A stretch of DNA of 64,000 bases. It comes from Antedon bifida (lineage: Eukaryota > Echinodermata > Crinoidea > Comatulida > Antedonidae). Below the pieces are notes generated by a model. The model saw nothing but the letters and a program-made list of their open reading frames with translations. It was not told the DNA's origin and did no database searches. Positions within the stretch are counted from its first letter, which is position 1. Each line of letters starts with the position of its first letter. This document shows positions 47,717-60,263 of this stretch, piece by piece. Made by a program: the position numbers and the translations under genes. The DNA lies in NCBI GenBank assembly GCA_963402885.1, contig OY727093.1:14067501-14131500 (forward strand). Direction: 5' to 3'.

Positions 47717-49447
47717 GTTGTCGTATTAAACACTTTATGAGAAACATCCTACTTGCAGACCAATAATAGATCCAGGGCGAACCTTTAGAAACTGACGCCC
47801 GCACTAAACTGAGCACTTATTCTACTGTTTCCTGACTAAGGCAAAAAGTCGCTTAAGTTCACAAAGAATCAATCATTCATTTCAGGCGCGTTTGTGCTTT
47901 GGGTTGCAAAGTCATGATTGGTTGGTTCTTGTCGAAGGCGGGCAGTAGAGACTGCAGACGATCATGATCGGTTTACGTAATGTTAAGTTACAGCATATTA
48001 CATTGGATTTGTAAGACAAAATTCCAATATTGACATATATCGCACCTTTGGCCTGATAGGTGTATGGAGTTTATTCTAGTTGTCGGAACTACGGACTTAC
48101 TGATGACTGGAGGAATAGAAGAAAAAGACATTGTGTGTATAATTGGGTATCATAAAGTATATAGACTATTTGACTATATCCATATAATTTGACGTGTGCC
48201 AACACACAACAGGGTGATTTATTGTCAAATAGAACTGTCTTCTTTGATCTCCCGCTTGTAAACAAATATGATACTTTATTCTTGGTTGTTTATGTAAATT
48301 GTAAGAACTAATATTATCATTGAAAATATTTACCGTAAATAAGTACCGTAGTTTTTATTTAATTTGAGAAAATATAGCGCAGTGATAAATTGAGAACGAT
48401 AATCATGATTGCTAATTTATAATAGTTATCATTATCGCCAAATGAATTCATAATTTTGGTATGTAAAATCTTTGGGATGCATCATGATTGTTTAGAGCCG
48501 TTTGTACATGGAACGTATTCAAAAGAAATTCGAATAATTGTTATTAATACCATTCTAGCCGTTTTAGCATTGATAGGCCTATACTATTAATAATAATATA
48601 ATTACTATAATTGTTTTTCTGTTATTATTGTTACTTATCATTTATATATCGTACAGTATTATCGATATTATTCTCAAACATACAATTTGTCGTGTTCATA
48701 TAAACTATACCCTAATATAGATCACCTTTAAAAGTAAAACTGATTATAGCACGCCACCTATACAGCAGGAATATTTCAATCACAATATCGTTCGACATTT
48801 TTTTGGGGTCAATAATTGACATTAATCAATATTTTATAGGCCTACTGGTTTCTGTTACCAATAGTAATTATCTTATCTACATAACTGTAGGCCTATATTC
48901 GTTTTTACAATACAATAATAGTACAATGGCTATGAGAGCCATTGCCAAGAAAAACCAACTCTTTGATTTTGATAGAAGCCCACGAAGACCAGTATAGTGT
49001 CCCACGTATAAAATCACACGTATTGGTATACTATTCAACTCTTTCCGAAACCACTCTCATACTCATTTACAACCTGGCCGCCCTCCACAAGCTAAAAACA
49101 GAAAAAACGACTGTTCGAAGTGTGAGAAAATAACAATTAATTATGGAAAAATGTGATTTCAACACATTTGTCGTCAACGGATTAATTCATAACCACTTGG
49201 CCTAAAGACTTATCCTTTAAGGGTATAAAGACAGGCAGACGTCATAAATTCCATAGAATTTAAGAACAATACTTTGCTAAGAAAGACATATGGAAATATG
49301 AAAATGAGATTATAGGAGCCTAAATGAATTAATTAATCTGCTGCCATACGATGTCCACTCCTAAACATTTATATAACTTTTCTAATGCTCGGTTCTCAAA
49401 ACTCGTGTGCCCTAAACTCAAATCGCTAGACTACGCATAGTTTTTTC

Positions 49448-49503
49448 ATTCATTCATTCAATCTTTTTATTTCGGAATCTCTGGTCCATAGAAAGTACGA
49501 TTA
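49448..49503 (-). repeat. Retrotransposon 3'-tail repeat, copy 1
   Basis: On the minus strand this reads TATGGACCAGAGATTCCGAA followed by ATAAAAAGATTGAATGAATG, a conserved tail plus a short tandem end. The same core is found in the opposite orientation at 58190-58245. The pattern is that of a non-LTR retrotransposon 3' end; the family is not identified. Confidence 0.55.
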
Positions 49504-52500
49504 CATATACATTTGTTAGTGCATTATTATACACTTAGCTGTTTTTTCCTTCATGCCGTCTATACTTATGGGGTGAGATCACCGTCATGCACATGGGATA
49601 GGCCTACATTCCCTCCAGACATTTATAACCCGTCGCCGGGTATAGATGTATACTATATACTAGACGATTAAATATTTCAGATGCTTATTTCATTAATGAT
49701 GCAGTGAAAGTGAAAACTGTTGACTATAGGGCCATGTTTAAATACATCGTGGCCAATAACCTTTGGCATAATGAATCAGCTCTATCAAATTAGTAAGCCT
49801 CCCATACAAATACTCTTGCACTTTTAGCCGTTTTTACTTTTCTTTAGACTCATTAAATGACTTTTTAGCCCAAGGAAAATGTACGGAAAGTCACAATAAT
49901 GTATATTAGGCCTAAAACTAAAAGATCAACAACTCGGAAAGAAAGAAATTTGGCGGTGGTCATAATTTGGTGTAGGCCTATTTCTTTAAACGCTTACGGA
50001 GAACGAAGTTAGAAGCCACAAAATGTGTCCTCTGGTGGGTCTATATATTTATAATTTGACATTATCATGCCCCGAGCGAAGTTTGTGGTTGAAAATAAAG
50101 TTGTTATTGTTTCTACATATGACTTACTTTAAAGTCTTGGAATACGTTAACCTTTTCAAATAGGCTGTAAAATTATTACATTTTCCTATACACATAGGGA
50201 CAATTAGATATATGAATACGACATTATATTAAAAGACCACACATTAAGATAACATCCGTTTCAAATACACCGTTACAAATCATTAATATGATTTTAAGGA
50301 CTTGTTGATTTTTGTGGTCAAGTAAACTCAAATTGTTAGAAACGCATTGTGTCTGAATCGTTTTTATAAATGTCACTTCACTCAAAATACCCGGGTATTC
50401 GATATACAATTTGTTTTATAATCAATTGCTGTAATTTTACACAATAAAATGTATTTATTATTCATTCTGTATCAATATATGTCTATGCACAATCACTTTT
50501 AATTTGGGTGCACTAAAGAGCATTGTAATTTGGTTGGAGGTTGGGGTAAGTTCCTTGCACGTGTAACATGCGTTCAAATCATGAACCAGGAGACTATGGC
50601 ACATTACCTCATTAAGTCATCTTTTTGACGCTTGCCATTATATTTGGGTCTAGCTAGGCCTTATACAGTACAGTTTTAATTTGATTTTAAAATGTTTGTC
50701 TCGCGGACGGTCGGTTAGTGACATTTAACTATTGGCAGTTAATTCTTGGCCATGTACCAATATGGAAATAATACACTTTTACTTGTAAATGAGAAACGTG
50801 GAAATATTTAATTGTGCACAATATTGTTAGCTCTTTCGTGGGGGCAGTATCAGTTCAGTATCTTTGTCGTATTACGTATACGGTTATAAAAATGTATTTA
50901 CCATCTACAATTTCGTAAATGTTTGCGTATTTTGAAAAAAACGTTGTATCAACATTGACTTTAAAAGTACATGAAACAATACGCAAGTATGTAATGTTGT
51001 TTTATCAATTATAATATAAATCATGGCGAACGATAACAGACTTTATCGACATTCTTATCGCGGTCATCATTAATATGTAGATAAACGTATGTTTAAACAT
51101 GTCATTTAATAATTAACAGACGACTGACGAAAAGAAAGTTGTAGTGACGTTAAATGTGTGATTAGCGTTTTATATAGTTACATGATTTCGAACGATGTCA
51201 AACATGTTAATATTTTCCCGTTTCAATCTCCGTTCTTTCACATTCGATTAAGGTCTACATTTTCGAAACAATGTCTGTTTGGCGATTTAGCCTGTTTAAG
51301 TCGTTGAATAAGCGATGAGAGATGATCGTCACATGGTCCTCTAGCTGAAAGTGGTTTGGCATCGAACTTTTTACGTGTGTAATTGTTATTTCCGTATGGC
51401 CTTGGTTCATATTGCATATTAGTAATAGACCTGGGAAATTACATTTTCATGCACGGTATAAAGAATACCTATGCTTGACGGGAGGACAAAATTACATCTG
51501 GCATATGGCACTCATAGTAATAGGTTAAGGGCGTAAAATTATGATACACATTTTACAAGGTTTTTCTTATTAATAACATATTTTGGCAAAATTACAATTT
51601 GTTATCTATTAAGCGCATCGCGGATATTGTACAGGATTATTATTTTTATAATAAAAATAGCATATTAAAACCCTGTGCTACTCTTCAAACAAGCATTTCC
51701 GGATATTATTTGTTTCAATATACAGTAATCGAAACCTACCGGTGTTTTAAAAAAAACTTGCCGCTAGCTATGATACTACGGAAACATCAGCAAGAAACAT
51801 TACGAGACACAGCGACAGAAAATAAAGCTATATACGTCTAAATTCAAAGCCAATTTCCGTTTTACTGGTTTTAGTTTATTTTTTCCAAAAGTAATTTTAA
51901 CTTTTTAGTTAGCTGTTGGTTCGTAGATGATTTCTTTTACACAGTAATTCAATCATTATAAATAGTGTATACATTTGTAGGTCAGTGGCAGACCTACAAA
52001 TATAAAACTTTTAGGTTTCCCCCAAGTCTAGTTATGTCTAGTTCATGCTGTATGTAATCTAGTAATTCCTTTTGAATTTCGATTTTTTTTTCTTTTCTGA
52101 AATCCAACTCAGGTATACGCATGGCACGCAAGTGTGTGTGCCAACATGATTTATATTTACTAATAAGCCGAATCGCCGAATTAAGGTGGTTGTTCTAAAA
52201 ATGCATTGTCATGTAGATAATACAACACAGTTTAAAATACGATTCAAAACACTTTAATTATATAAATTTTAATATTCATAATTGTACTACACATTCACAG
52301 TAACGCTGGCATTAATAAATAAACTATTGAAAATATATATTATAGTGTTTATAGAGTATTACGTAATTTTAACAATTCTTTCGCGTTGTTTGATGAAGAT
52401 CAACTGAGTTAATATAGTAAATTTTAAGCACTAGAGAAACACAAAATACGGTGGAATAATAAGCGAAAAGTTAAAACAAAAATATCAAAGTAAATTTTAA

Positions 52501-53401
52501 AACGTTAAAAGTAATTACTAGTAATATTTTAAAAAATAAAACGAATATATTTATCTGATGGGTAGCGTACAATGAATTACTTTTATTAGTTGTATAATAG
52601 TACTAGTGCATGTTTCATTTGCTATGTCATTTAATACTTCAAACAGCAGAATTTCAATTCATCTTTAAAAGATACAGAATAGTAGTTTTATCCACGGGTT
52701 AGATTCCTGGCACGAAAAGCAATTTATTTATATCATTGTTTTCGTTATTTTCTTTTTTTCTTTTACAATGAACCTACTGGGATAATCCTCTTTTTACTTA
52801 AAATAAGTGTATATGGGACATTATTATGTTTTAAAGTGTAAACTTATTACGTGGTTTTGCCTACAATGGCACCTTTAAAAAATAGTTTTAAAAGTGTAAA
52901 CGTCTGAAAGTTTTTAAAATGTTACACAAAATTGGAGTTATCACATTTATGCATGTATCATCATGTTTCCTTTCATTTAAAATATGCCAATTTCATCCAC
53001 TTTTATTTTAGTTCTGATGTTTTTTTTTTATTTTTTAAATATCACTTCAAGGCAATTGCGTTGATTCATCCTTCAAACAGAAAAGTACATTTTAATAAGA
53101 TATTAATGAAGCATAAATTTCTTCCCGAACAGAAAAATACATTTAAGTAAAGCATGCAAGAATAAACAGCTACAGTAACAAGTTTAACATTAAGTTAGAA
53201 GCTATAAGATGACATAAATCAGATGTGTAACTACAATAAATTGACTGTTAATTTACATTAATCTTTTATATATTGTGTAATACTAAAAAATATATGGAAT
53301 GATTTAAAAATTATACAATCAGTGAAGATACCATAGACCATAAAATGGCCCAACGTTCAAATTCAATCTTGTTACCAGAATGTGATGTGTCGATAAGAAT
53401 C

Positions 53402-53426
53402 ATATATATATATATATATATATATT
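53402..53426. repeat. (TA)n microsatellite
   Basis: About twelve uninterrupted TA units, 3' of GOSR2. Confidence 0.9.
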
Positions 53427-53934
53427 TATTTATGTTGTTTAATTTGTTTATCTAATTGCTTTAAACAGACAAGATGCGCACATATTTATCTTTTTACGAC
53501 CAATCCCAAGACAACATTACAACCAATCAAGTATGCCCAAATTTCCCACGCAAAAATTAAATCAAAGGCCATAAATGATAAGATACCTTCATTGACAATA
53601 AAGAAATTATGTTGGCAACCTCAACTAGTTTCTTGAAGCATCCAATCATAAATAAGAATTGGCCACGAAATTCCAGAAAGCACAACTATAGCTGATGACT
53701 TACTTCATGCAAGGGCGGCATTTAAATACGGAATAGGGGAAGGATAGAGGAACAACATTGCAATAATGAAAAAAACACATTCCCATAAAAATAAGTCAAA
53801 TTTTAAGGAGTAATTAAAATGTTACAGCACCATCCTTTATCCATTTAAACTTGTCTTTTCTTCTTCCCATTGTTTCCTACCCACACAGTGCATTACCATT
53901 CCCTTTGTAATCCTCTGCTGATTGGCTTACCATG

Positions 53935-56900
53935 CTATGCATAGTATCTATATATTAATACCATTATGATACAAGTTACTATCATGCCACCAAATAAGAT
54001 AAATTTGTCTTGCACAGAACGCTTTTCTATCAGTCTCATTACAGTGTTGCTTAGCCCTAATGTGTTTGCAAGGTCCAACATTTTCTTCTTTGTGCCCTGA
54101 AAAACAATGCAATCAATTCAATTGTTCAGTTTATATCTTAATGTAATTTAATAATTGTGTGGGATCTCCAACATACATAGCTACTCTTTGTATGGGTTTT
54201 CTGTTGTTAATTTGTGCAGCTACTGTCACTATGATTGTTGCTACTCTCTAAACTTATGACAAAAAAATGTGATATACTCATATATGGACATGATGATGCC
54301 ATATCAATACCATATGTAGGCATATCACTACCATATTTGGGCACAGCACACCGTTTTTGTCAAACTAGTTTGATAGTGTAGACAGAGCTACTATACTTAG
54401 GGTATTCTGGTGGCATTGTGTGGACATTCTGTATACTAATGATACACTCCATAGGCAATTGATATTTAGTTGTTAATGCTGGCATAAAGTTAAAAACAAC
54501 TGGATTTAGAGTAAAAACAAATTGTATCTGTTTTTAAACTGTCATTTCAACAGAGGGTTTAAAAGCCTTTAGGCCACAAAGTTTGGAGAACAGTGCATGG
54601 TAGTACTGTATGTATGTATGTTCGAAGGAATGAATGAACACAATTTTAAAATCCAAATATATCAAGTTAACTCTATGTATCATTGTGCTTTTTGTATGAA
54701 TAAAGATATTGATATAATCAACCTAAACCTCTAATCAACTTAGCTCCTGAATAAACTGAACCTAGCTAGCTCTCTAAAACATCTTCCACTCATGGAGGTA
54801 TAAATGTTATACCTCCATGTTCCACTCAACAAAAATTACATTTTTAATGGCGGCCATAAACACCGAAAACTGAAAAAAACACACCTGATTTTACGGCACC
54901 AATTCAGTATCAATTTCAGTACCAATTAATATGAATTATATCAATTAATTTCATGTTTGCAAAGTCAAGGTCACTTTTTAATTAATTCAAAAAATTACAT
55001 TCCACAAAAATCTTGAAAAGTCATTTTTAAATAATTCACATTTTGTACGCCAATCAAAATGCAAAGAATGATACAATCATCGCTAATGAATTTATGACAC
55101 AAAGCCTAGTTTGTAAAGCCTTCGACATACGATATCTTTGGGTGTTAAGCCGGGAAAACAGTATTGGTATCTTTGTCAACATTCTTCAAAGACAAGGCTT
55201 GTATCCATGTCAACTATACCTATTATGAACAGTTTTTAATTGCGTTTCTTGACAGTGTCACCACTGTACATGAACCATGATACACTTTTCCTTCGTGACA
55301 ATTATTAGTTGGGTATATGCGCTGTAATTTGAAGTTTCCACACAACAACTACCGCATTGTTTGGCCAACATGAATTTGAGCAGCTACAAAGTTGATATTT
55401 AATCAACGAAACTTTCAGTTGTAGCTCTGGGATTAAATCGATATCAAAATATGACAGTTTATTGAGAAAACACAAAACAAGTTGTGTGTAACATTGTAAC
55501 TAATCTGTTACTTTAAAAGCAGTATTTAAAGCAAGATCTAATTCAAAACAAACTCAATAATTTAATGACCATGCATGATAGAACTGCCAATAAAGTGTTC
55601 ATTTCATGCTACAAATTATTTACTACACAATTTTAGTGATTAATATTAATGTATGTAATAATCAAGGGCATTTACATAATGATCAAATATTCTATCCTAC
55701 AAAATCAAGACAACTATTATATTACTATTAAATAATTTTGATTTTATATCTTATAAACACCCACATTTCCTAGTCTACTGTACTGTACTTTATAGCCGTT
55801 TTAACAAGAAAATCCACAGTTTTCATCATCATTATTATAAGAATATTGACATCTGTCATATACCCTCACATAATCTATAGCAACTAGACGTCTTACTGTA
55901 CAACACAAAGAATTAAGTGCTAATCTCTTGGAAGTTCTAGTTTTTTAGGTCCTGTAGATGTAAGATTAGAATTGTTAATACTTCAGACACAGAAATAGAT
56001 TAAACTAAGAAACCCACACACAAAAAGAATTGTATGTAAGAAGGAGTGGCAATATTATATGATATATTGTCAATATTTGGCTGAATGCCATTCAGTAAAA
56101 TTTCAAATATAACATGTTTCCAGTTTCAGTTGTAATGAAGGAACAAGGACCATCCTGTTAAAATAGAGACACATTAAATGTTTTTATACCTAACACCTAA
56201 ATAAATTCCTTGGCCTTGTTGAAATACTGTATAACCTGTCAGCATTCACCTCATGGCATTATTTGTACCATTCCACTCATAAACATTCATTATTTGCATT
56301 GAGAGTTTGCTTATAACTATTATTATTATTATTTGTATATTATTGAATAGAAAAGAGTATTACATATCAGAGGAATTAGTTTAGAAACAAATACCTCCAT
56401 GCTTATAAATGTTTGCAAAATAAAACATTCGTTAAAAGAGGACTAAACAATTTCAGAAAAAAAATACAATTATTGTAATACACAGCATGGTAGGTACTGA
56501 GTATTTTCATAAATGAGAAAATTGCAGTATGACAAACAAAATCATGATAAGAGGTAATATTTACATACTTCAAAAAGAATTTTGAAATTCTTGAAATAAT
56601 CGCATAACTAAAGCGTTAAGCTTCAGAATCCATGTTAATGCAAGAGGAATTACGGACAACAAATCATAAACAAGAGAAAAAGATGAGTCAATGTATAGAC
56701 TTTATATCCGCCTCTTCTAGTAGATGGTAGGCGGTTACTCTCTAAAGAACTGATTTCTGATATTACTATCATAGCCACATTATTTTAACTAATGTTTATA
56801 CCATTACAACTTTCAACGTTGGCTAAGTCTAGTTAATTACTAATTTTGCTTCTGAATAGTAGAAAAGCATAGATACTGAGTAAGAAACATATTTTTTAAG

Positions 56901-59900
56901 AAAATGGCATAAAAACTTGGCTTGGCATAGAAAAAAGGGTGCCAGTTGATTTTCTACAACACAAAACATGTGACCATGTGGAGTGGAGAGAGAACAGTTA
57001 GCCTCTATGAAAGTGAACAAGAAATGATAGAAATAATTTAAACACTACAGTAGTTCTCCTTGATAAATTTGTCAACAACCCAACTCTCCTTTATCATCTA
57101 TCAACAATCACCATCAGAAATGTAGAAAAGCATGTAAGCATTAATTTCAAGGACTGATTTAATTACTGAATTAAAATGAACAATTATCACAGTGATCAAT
57201 TCAATTAGAACATAGAGCCAAATGTCTATGCAATGAGTTGTTAACATTAAGCTAATTGTGTCACAGCATTCGGTGTTTCTCATTAAAGGACAGTGCAATA
57301 TTTATACACATTGTTAGTTAAACACGCAATATAAACCACAGCTTACAATAGGTGTAATGAAACGCGATGATAGGAACACAGTGTGATGAGTAACATGGAA
57401 TTACAATCAAGTATTATTTAAGAGAACTTTTATTTTTCAATTCAATGTTAATGTCTTTAAATTGACAGAAAAGCAGAATGTTTTGGATAAAAAGTAAAGA
57501 CTAAGTATGGTTCTTACGTATGTATTATAAAATAATGCCTGGGTTTGTTTCCATTTTTCTTACTTTATTGGTCTAAATTTTGATTAATCTCTATAATTGT
57601 TGTATTAAGCTTTGTACACTATCAAACTAGTTTGACAAAAAAAGTGTGATGTGCTCAAGTATGGTAGTAGTATGACCAAATATGGTAGTGATGACATCAT
57701 CATGTCCATATATGGGCACATCGCATTTTTTTTGTCACATAGTGACAATATAGTTTGATAGTGTAGACAGAGCTTTAGAATATCATTGTCACAGTAAATA
57801 TCTTTTTATATTCATGATGTAGAATTTTCTATTCTTTCTTTTATTTAGCTTAAAACCTTTAAGCTTAATTTATTTAGACAAATTGAACTGGAAGAACAAA
57901 AAAAGAAAGATGACACTGACCTTTAATATATTCCGCTGTGATCGGAGGTTAGCCATTGATTCAGCTCCTTGACCAATCAGATCACTTACACCATTAATAG
58001 AACTCCGTAAAGATGAATGAAATTGTAAGTCATGGTCTATATCAATAGCTGCACTATCCTAAATAATAATATTATTAAACAAAGATAAATTAATAAATTA
58101 ACACAAATTAATGAAAAAAATATATTTTAATGATTATAATTAGTTAGTACAGTATATTTTTGTGTTAATTTATACGTAATTTTACATTCTATGGACCAGA
58201 GATTCCGAAATAAAAGATAAAAGATGAATAAAAATGAATAAACAAATACACAACTAGTATAAAAATTGATTTAGAAAACAGTAGTCTTTGGAGAGTTGAA
58301 TATAACTGTACTACAGAAATTGAAAAAAGTTAATAGAGGATAGAGGGCGACAATCTAGAAATAGCTTACATGAGTAAACATGATAAAGTGTGATTTTATT
58401 AATACATTACTGTATATCAAAAGTAGGTAAAACTTACATTAGTTGTGTAACTGCGATTTAGCAATTCTTCTCTATCTTGTGCTTCTTGTTGTGCTCTTTC
58501 ACGACGTTGTTGGAGCAACTGTAGCGCTGTATGTAGATGCGATAAATCATACTTCAGCTTGTCTACTTGTCTACAAGTTAAAAACGACAAATATTCTGTT
58601 TAATATGTTTAAATTGGATTTTAATATAATATATTATAAATTTAATATTACAAAATATATCTTTTTTCAAATTTTTAACACAATTTAAAATTTTTTATAT
58701 AATTTTATTGTTAGATGTTTTTATGAAAATGTAATGTTAATTTACATTTTTGCATGTTGTCTTCTTGATGGAGGTTCCTTGTTAACTAGAATATCTAGGC
58801 GTTCGCAGTTACTTGTGATGCGTTCAAGACGATCCCGCACATCATTTTCTAAAGCTAAGAGATAAGAAAAGTATATATCATTGTTGGTAAAGCATCGGTA
58901 AAAGTAGAAAGATTAATACAATGATAATAATATTTGGTAGAAATATGGATACGGATAGTTATATGTATTTATAAATTCAATATTTGGTTGAATGTATAGA
59001 ATGGTACGTACTGTGATAATTCTCATTCGAGGCCTTCTCTAACCTGCCAAGACTATTCTGTACATCATGAATTATTCTGTAAGAAATGTGTTAAATATCA
59101 TTATATACACGATTGTAATGATACTTACTAATTATTATACTACGTCTACTACTAGCACTAGCCTATTGATAAATTCAATAAAATAGATGATAAAACATTT
59201 TTAAAATTCGAAATAATAGGCCTAGTAGGTGGCCCTCCTTTACTCTAGGGAAATAAAACAATGCACATTGTTATGCGCAATTTGAATGATTTGTAAGATT
59301 TTAAATTGAATTAAAATACTCAATTCAAATTGCGCAGAATTTTTTAAAATGCGCAAAGAGTATTTCAGTATTACTATTAAACCACAGCTCGACATAAACC
59401 TTATAATAAAATGTTTGTTATAAATATCAAAATAAAACTCTTTATCTAGGCATAGGCCTATATTTTTATAAGAGAGAATATAATAAATAAACAATTCTTG
59501 TTGTGCAATTTCAAATTGCGCAAGAAAATCCTTGCGCAAATTTCGCTTAACACAAACAATACAACAATAATATAATATTAATAAATAGAATACATAGTAT
59601 TTATCGGATATAGGCCTAAAGTACAGACGAATTCCGAAATACTAACTAGGCCTACTATCTAGGTCTAGACCAAGACTATACTATAGGCCTAAAGTACTAC
59701 ATGTACTGAGAGAGGACCGGCCGGCCTACTTCTACTACTATCTAGCTAGGAGGAAAGGACCAGCTAGATAGAGGGCCTAGCTAGCTAGATGAGAGGGGAG
59801 AGGTGATCAGTAGGCCTAAAACAGAACGATTTCACCTTAAATATTATACACCATGATAATGCCTGGAATAGCATAAGTTATACATATTTCATTGATTGAA

Positions 59901-59956
59901 TTTCTATCAAATTCATATTAAATTTACCTGTTTGTTTGGTGATACAAGTTGTCCAT
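53935..59956 (-). CDS. GOSR2: Golgi SNAP receptor complex member 2 (membrin), complete, 6 exons
   Basis: Qb-SNARE for ER-to-Golgi and intra-Golgi membrane fusion, anchored in cis-Golgi membranes. Exons in transcript order: 59928-59956, 59012-59076, 58746-58854, 58438-58570, 57921-58058, 53935-54096; sum 636 nt = 211 residues plus TAG (human 212). All junctions are GT-AG with matching phase. It starts MDNLYHQTN (human MDPLFQQTH). Residues about 10-110 form the N-terminal helical domain, with [19 protein letters not shown] and [16 protein letters not shown] closely matching human. The SNARE motif runs from about residue 130 and carries the zero-layer Gln in NLRSQRN, then [20 protein letters not shown]. 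The last 21 or so residues, [21 protein letters not shown], are the membrane anchor. It is divergent from TSFM across a 307-bp gap. Intron 5 is 3.8 kb and hosts two MITE family A copies. Confidence 0.97.
54240..54389. mobile_element. Short TIR element (MITE family A) in GOSR2 intron 5, copy 1
   Basis: The right end TTTGATAGTGTAGACAGAGCT is intact and the body contains ATATGGACATGATGATGCC and CATATTTGGGCACA. The left TIR is degraded (CTACTCTCTAAACTTATG). Confidence 0.7.
54791..54819. repeat. Perfect hairpin CATGGAGGTATAA / TTATACCTCCATG
   Basis: A 13-bp perfect stem with a three-base ATG loop, in GOSR2 intron 5. Shares its CATGGAGG arm with the hairpin at 27378-27405. Confidence 0.65.
57608..57775. 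mobile_element. Short TIR element (MITE family A) in GOSR2 intron 5, copy 2
   Basis: It begins AGCTTTGTACACTATCAAAC and ends GATAGTGTAGACAGAGCTT, flanked by TA on both sides (57606-57607 and 57776-57777). The body repeats the TATGGTAGTGATGACATCATC type of sequence. Confidence 0.8.
58190..58245 (+). repeat. Retrotransposon 3'-tail repeat, copy 2
   Basis: TATGGACCAGAGATTCCGAA followed by ATAAAAGATAAAAGATGAAT in GOSR2 intron 4 matches 49448-49503 in inverse orientation. The simple-sequence end differs between copies, as expected for retrotransposon tails. Confidence 0.55.
59077..59927. other. GOSR2 intron 1 with TTGCGCAA-type repeats and hairpins
   Basis: TGCGCAA occurs repeatedly between 59270 and 59545. 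It includes an inverted pair GCGCAATTTGAAT (59274 on) with ATTCAAATTGCGC (ending about 59334), and a perfect hairpin TTGCGCAAG-AAAATC-CTTGCGCAA at 59516-59539. The stretch 59630-59820 is TAGGCCTA/CTAGCTAG-rich, like 29150-29760. TGCGCA resembles an NRF1 half-site; that reading is speculative. Confidence 0.5.
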
Positions 59957-60263
59957 ATTTTATAATTTTTTCATTCCACATCATCAGAGCGAGAGCAGCT
60001 TTACTCTGTACCAAGAGATAATACGAGTTATCCAAAACATAACAATGCGTTTCAAACGCGTTTACGTGCAATATTACCAAATAACGTGATATGTTCTTTG
60101 GTTCACTCTCTTTTATTGTATCGGTAATAAAACGCGTTTATTAGGTATTCAAACGACGTCGTGTGAGAAAAAAATCAAGAATCGAACGTGTTTTGAGTGT
60201 GGTGGTGGGGAAAACCGCCGCTCTTTTATGCAGTGTTGGTTGGCCTAAATCTAACGAAAAAAC
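59957..60263. promoter_or_regulatory. Shared GOSR2/TSFM divergent promoter region
   Basis: The 307 bp between the start codons of two housekeeping genes. It holds the palindrome AAACGCGTTT twice (60054-60063 and 60130-60139) and CGACGTCG at 60154-60161, a CRE-like palindrome. CpG is visibly more frequent than in the flanking introns. No TATA box is evident. Confidence 0.5.

Larger units (their letters stand above)
47717..53934. other. Intergenic DNA between GOSR2 and Wnt9, including the Wnt9 promoter side
   Basis: No gene recognised. The Wnt9 promoter should lie just above 47717; inverted CCAAT-type motifs occur at 47760 and about 47920, not decisive. A retrotransposon-tail repeat lies at 49448-49503 and a (TA)n microsatellite at 53402-53426. 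The GOSR2 3' UTR occupies an unknown length below 53935. Confidence 0.45.

Noticed and set aside
48803-49133. Two overlapping short plus-strand frames upstream of Wnt9
   Set aside because: Short, without recognisable motifs or splice context; chance frames.
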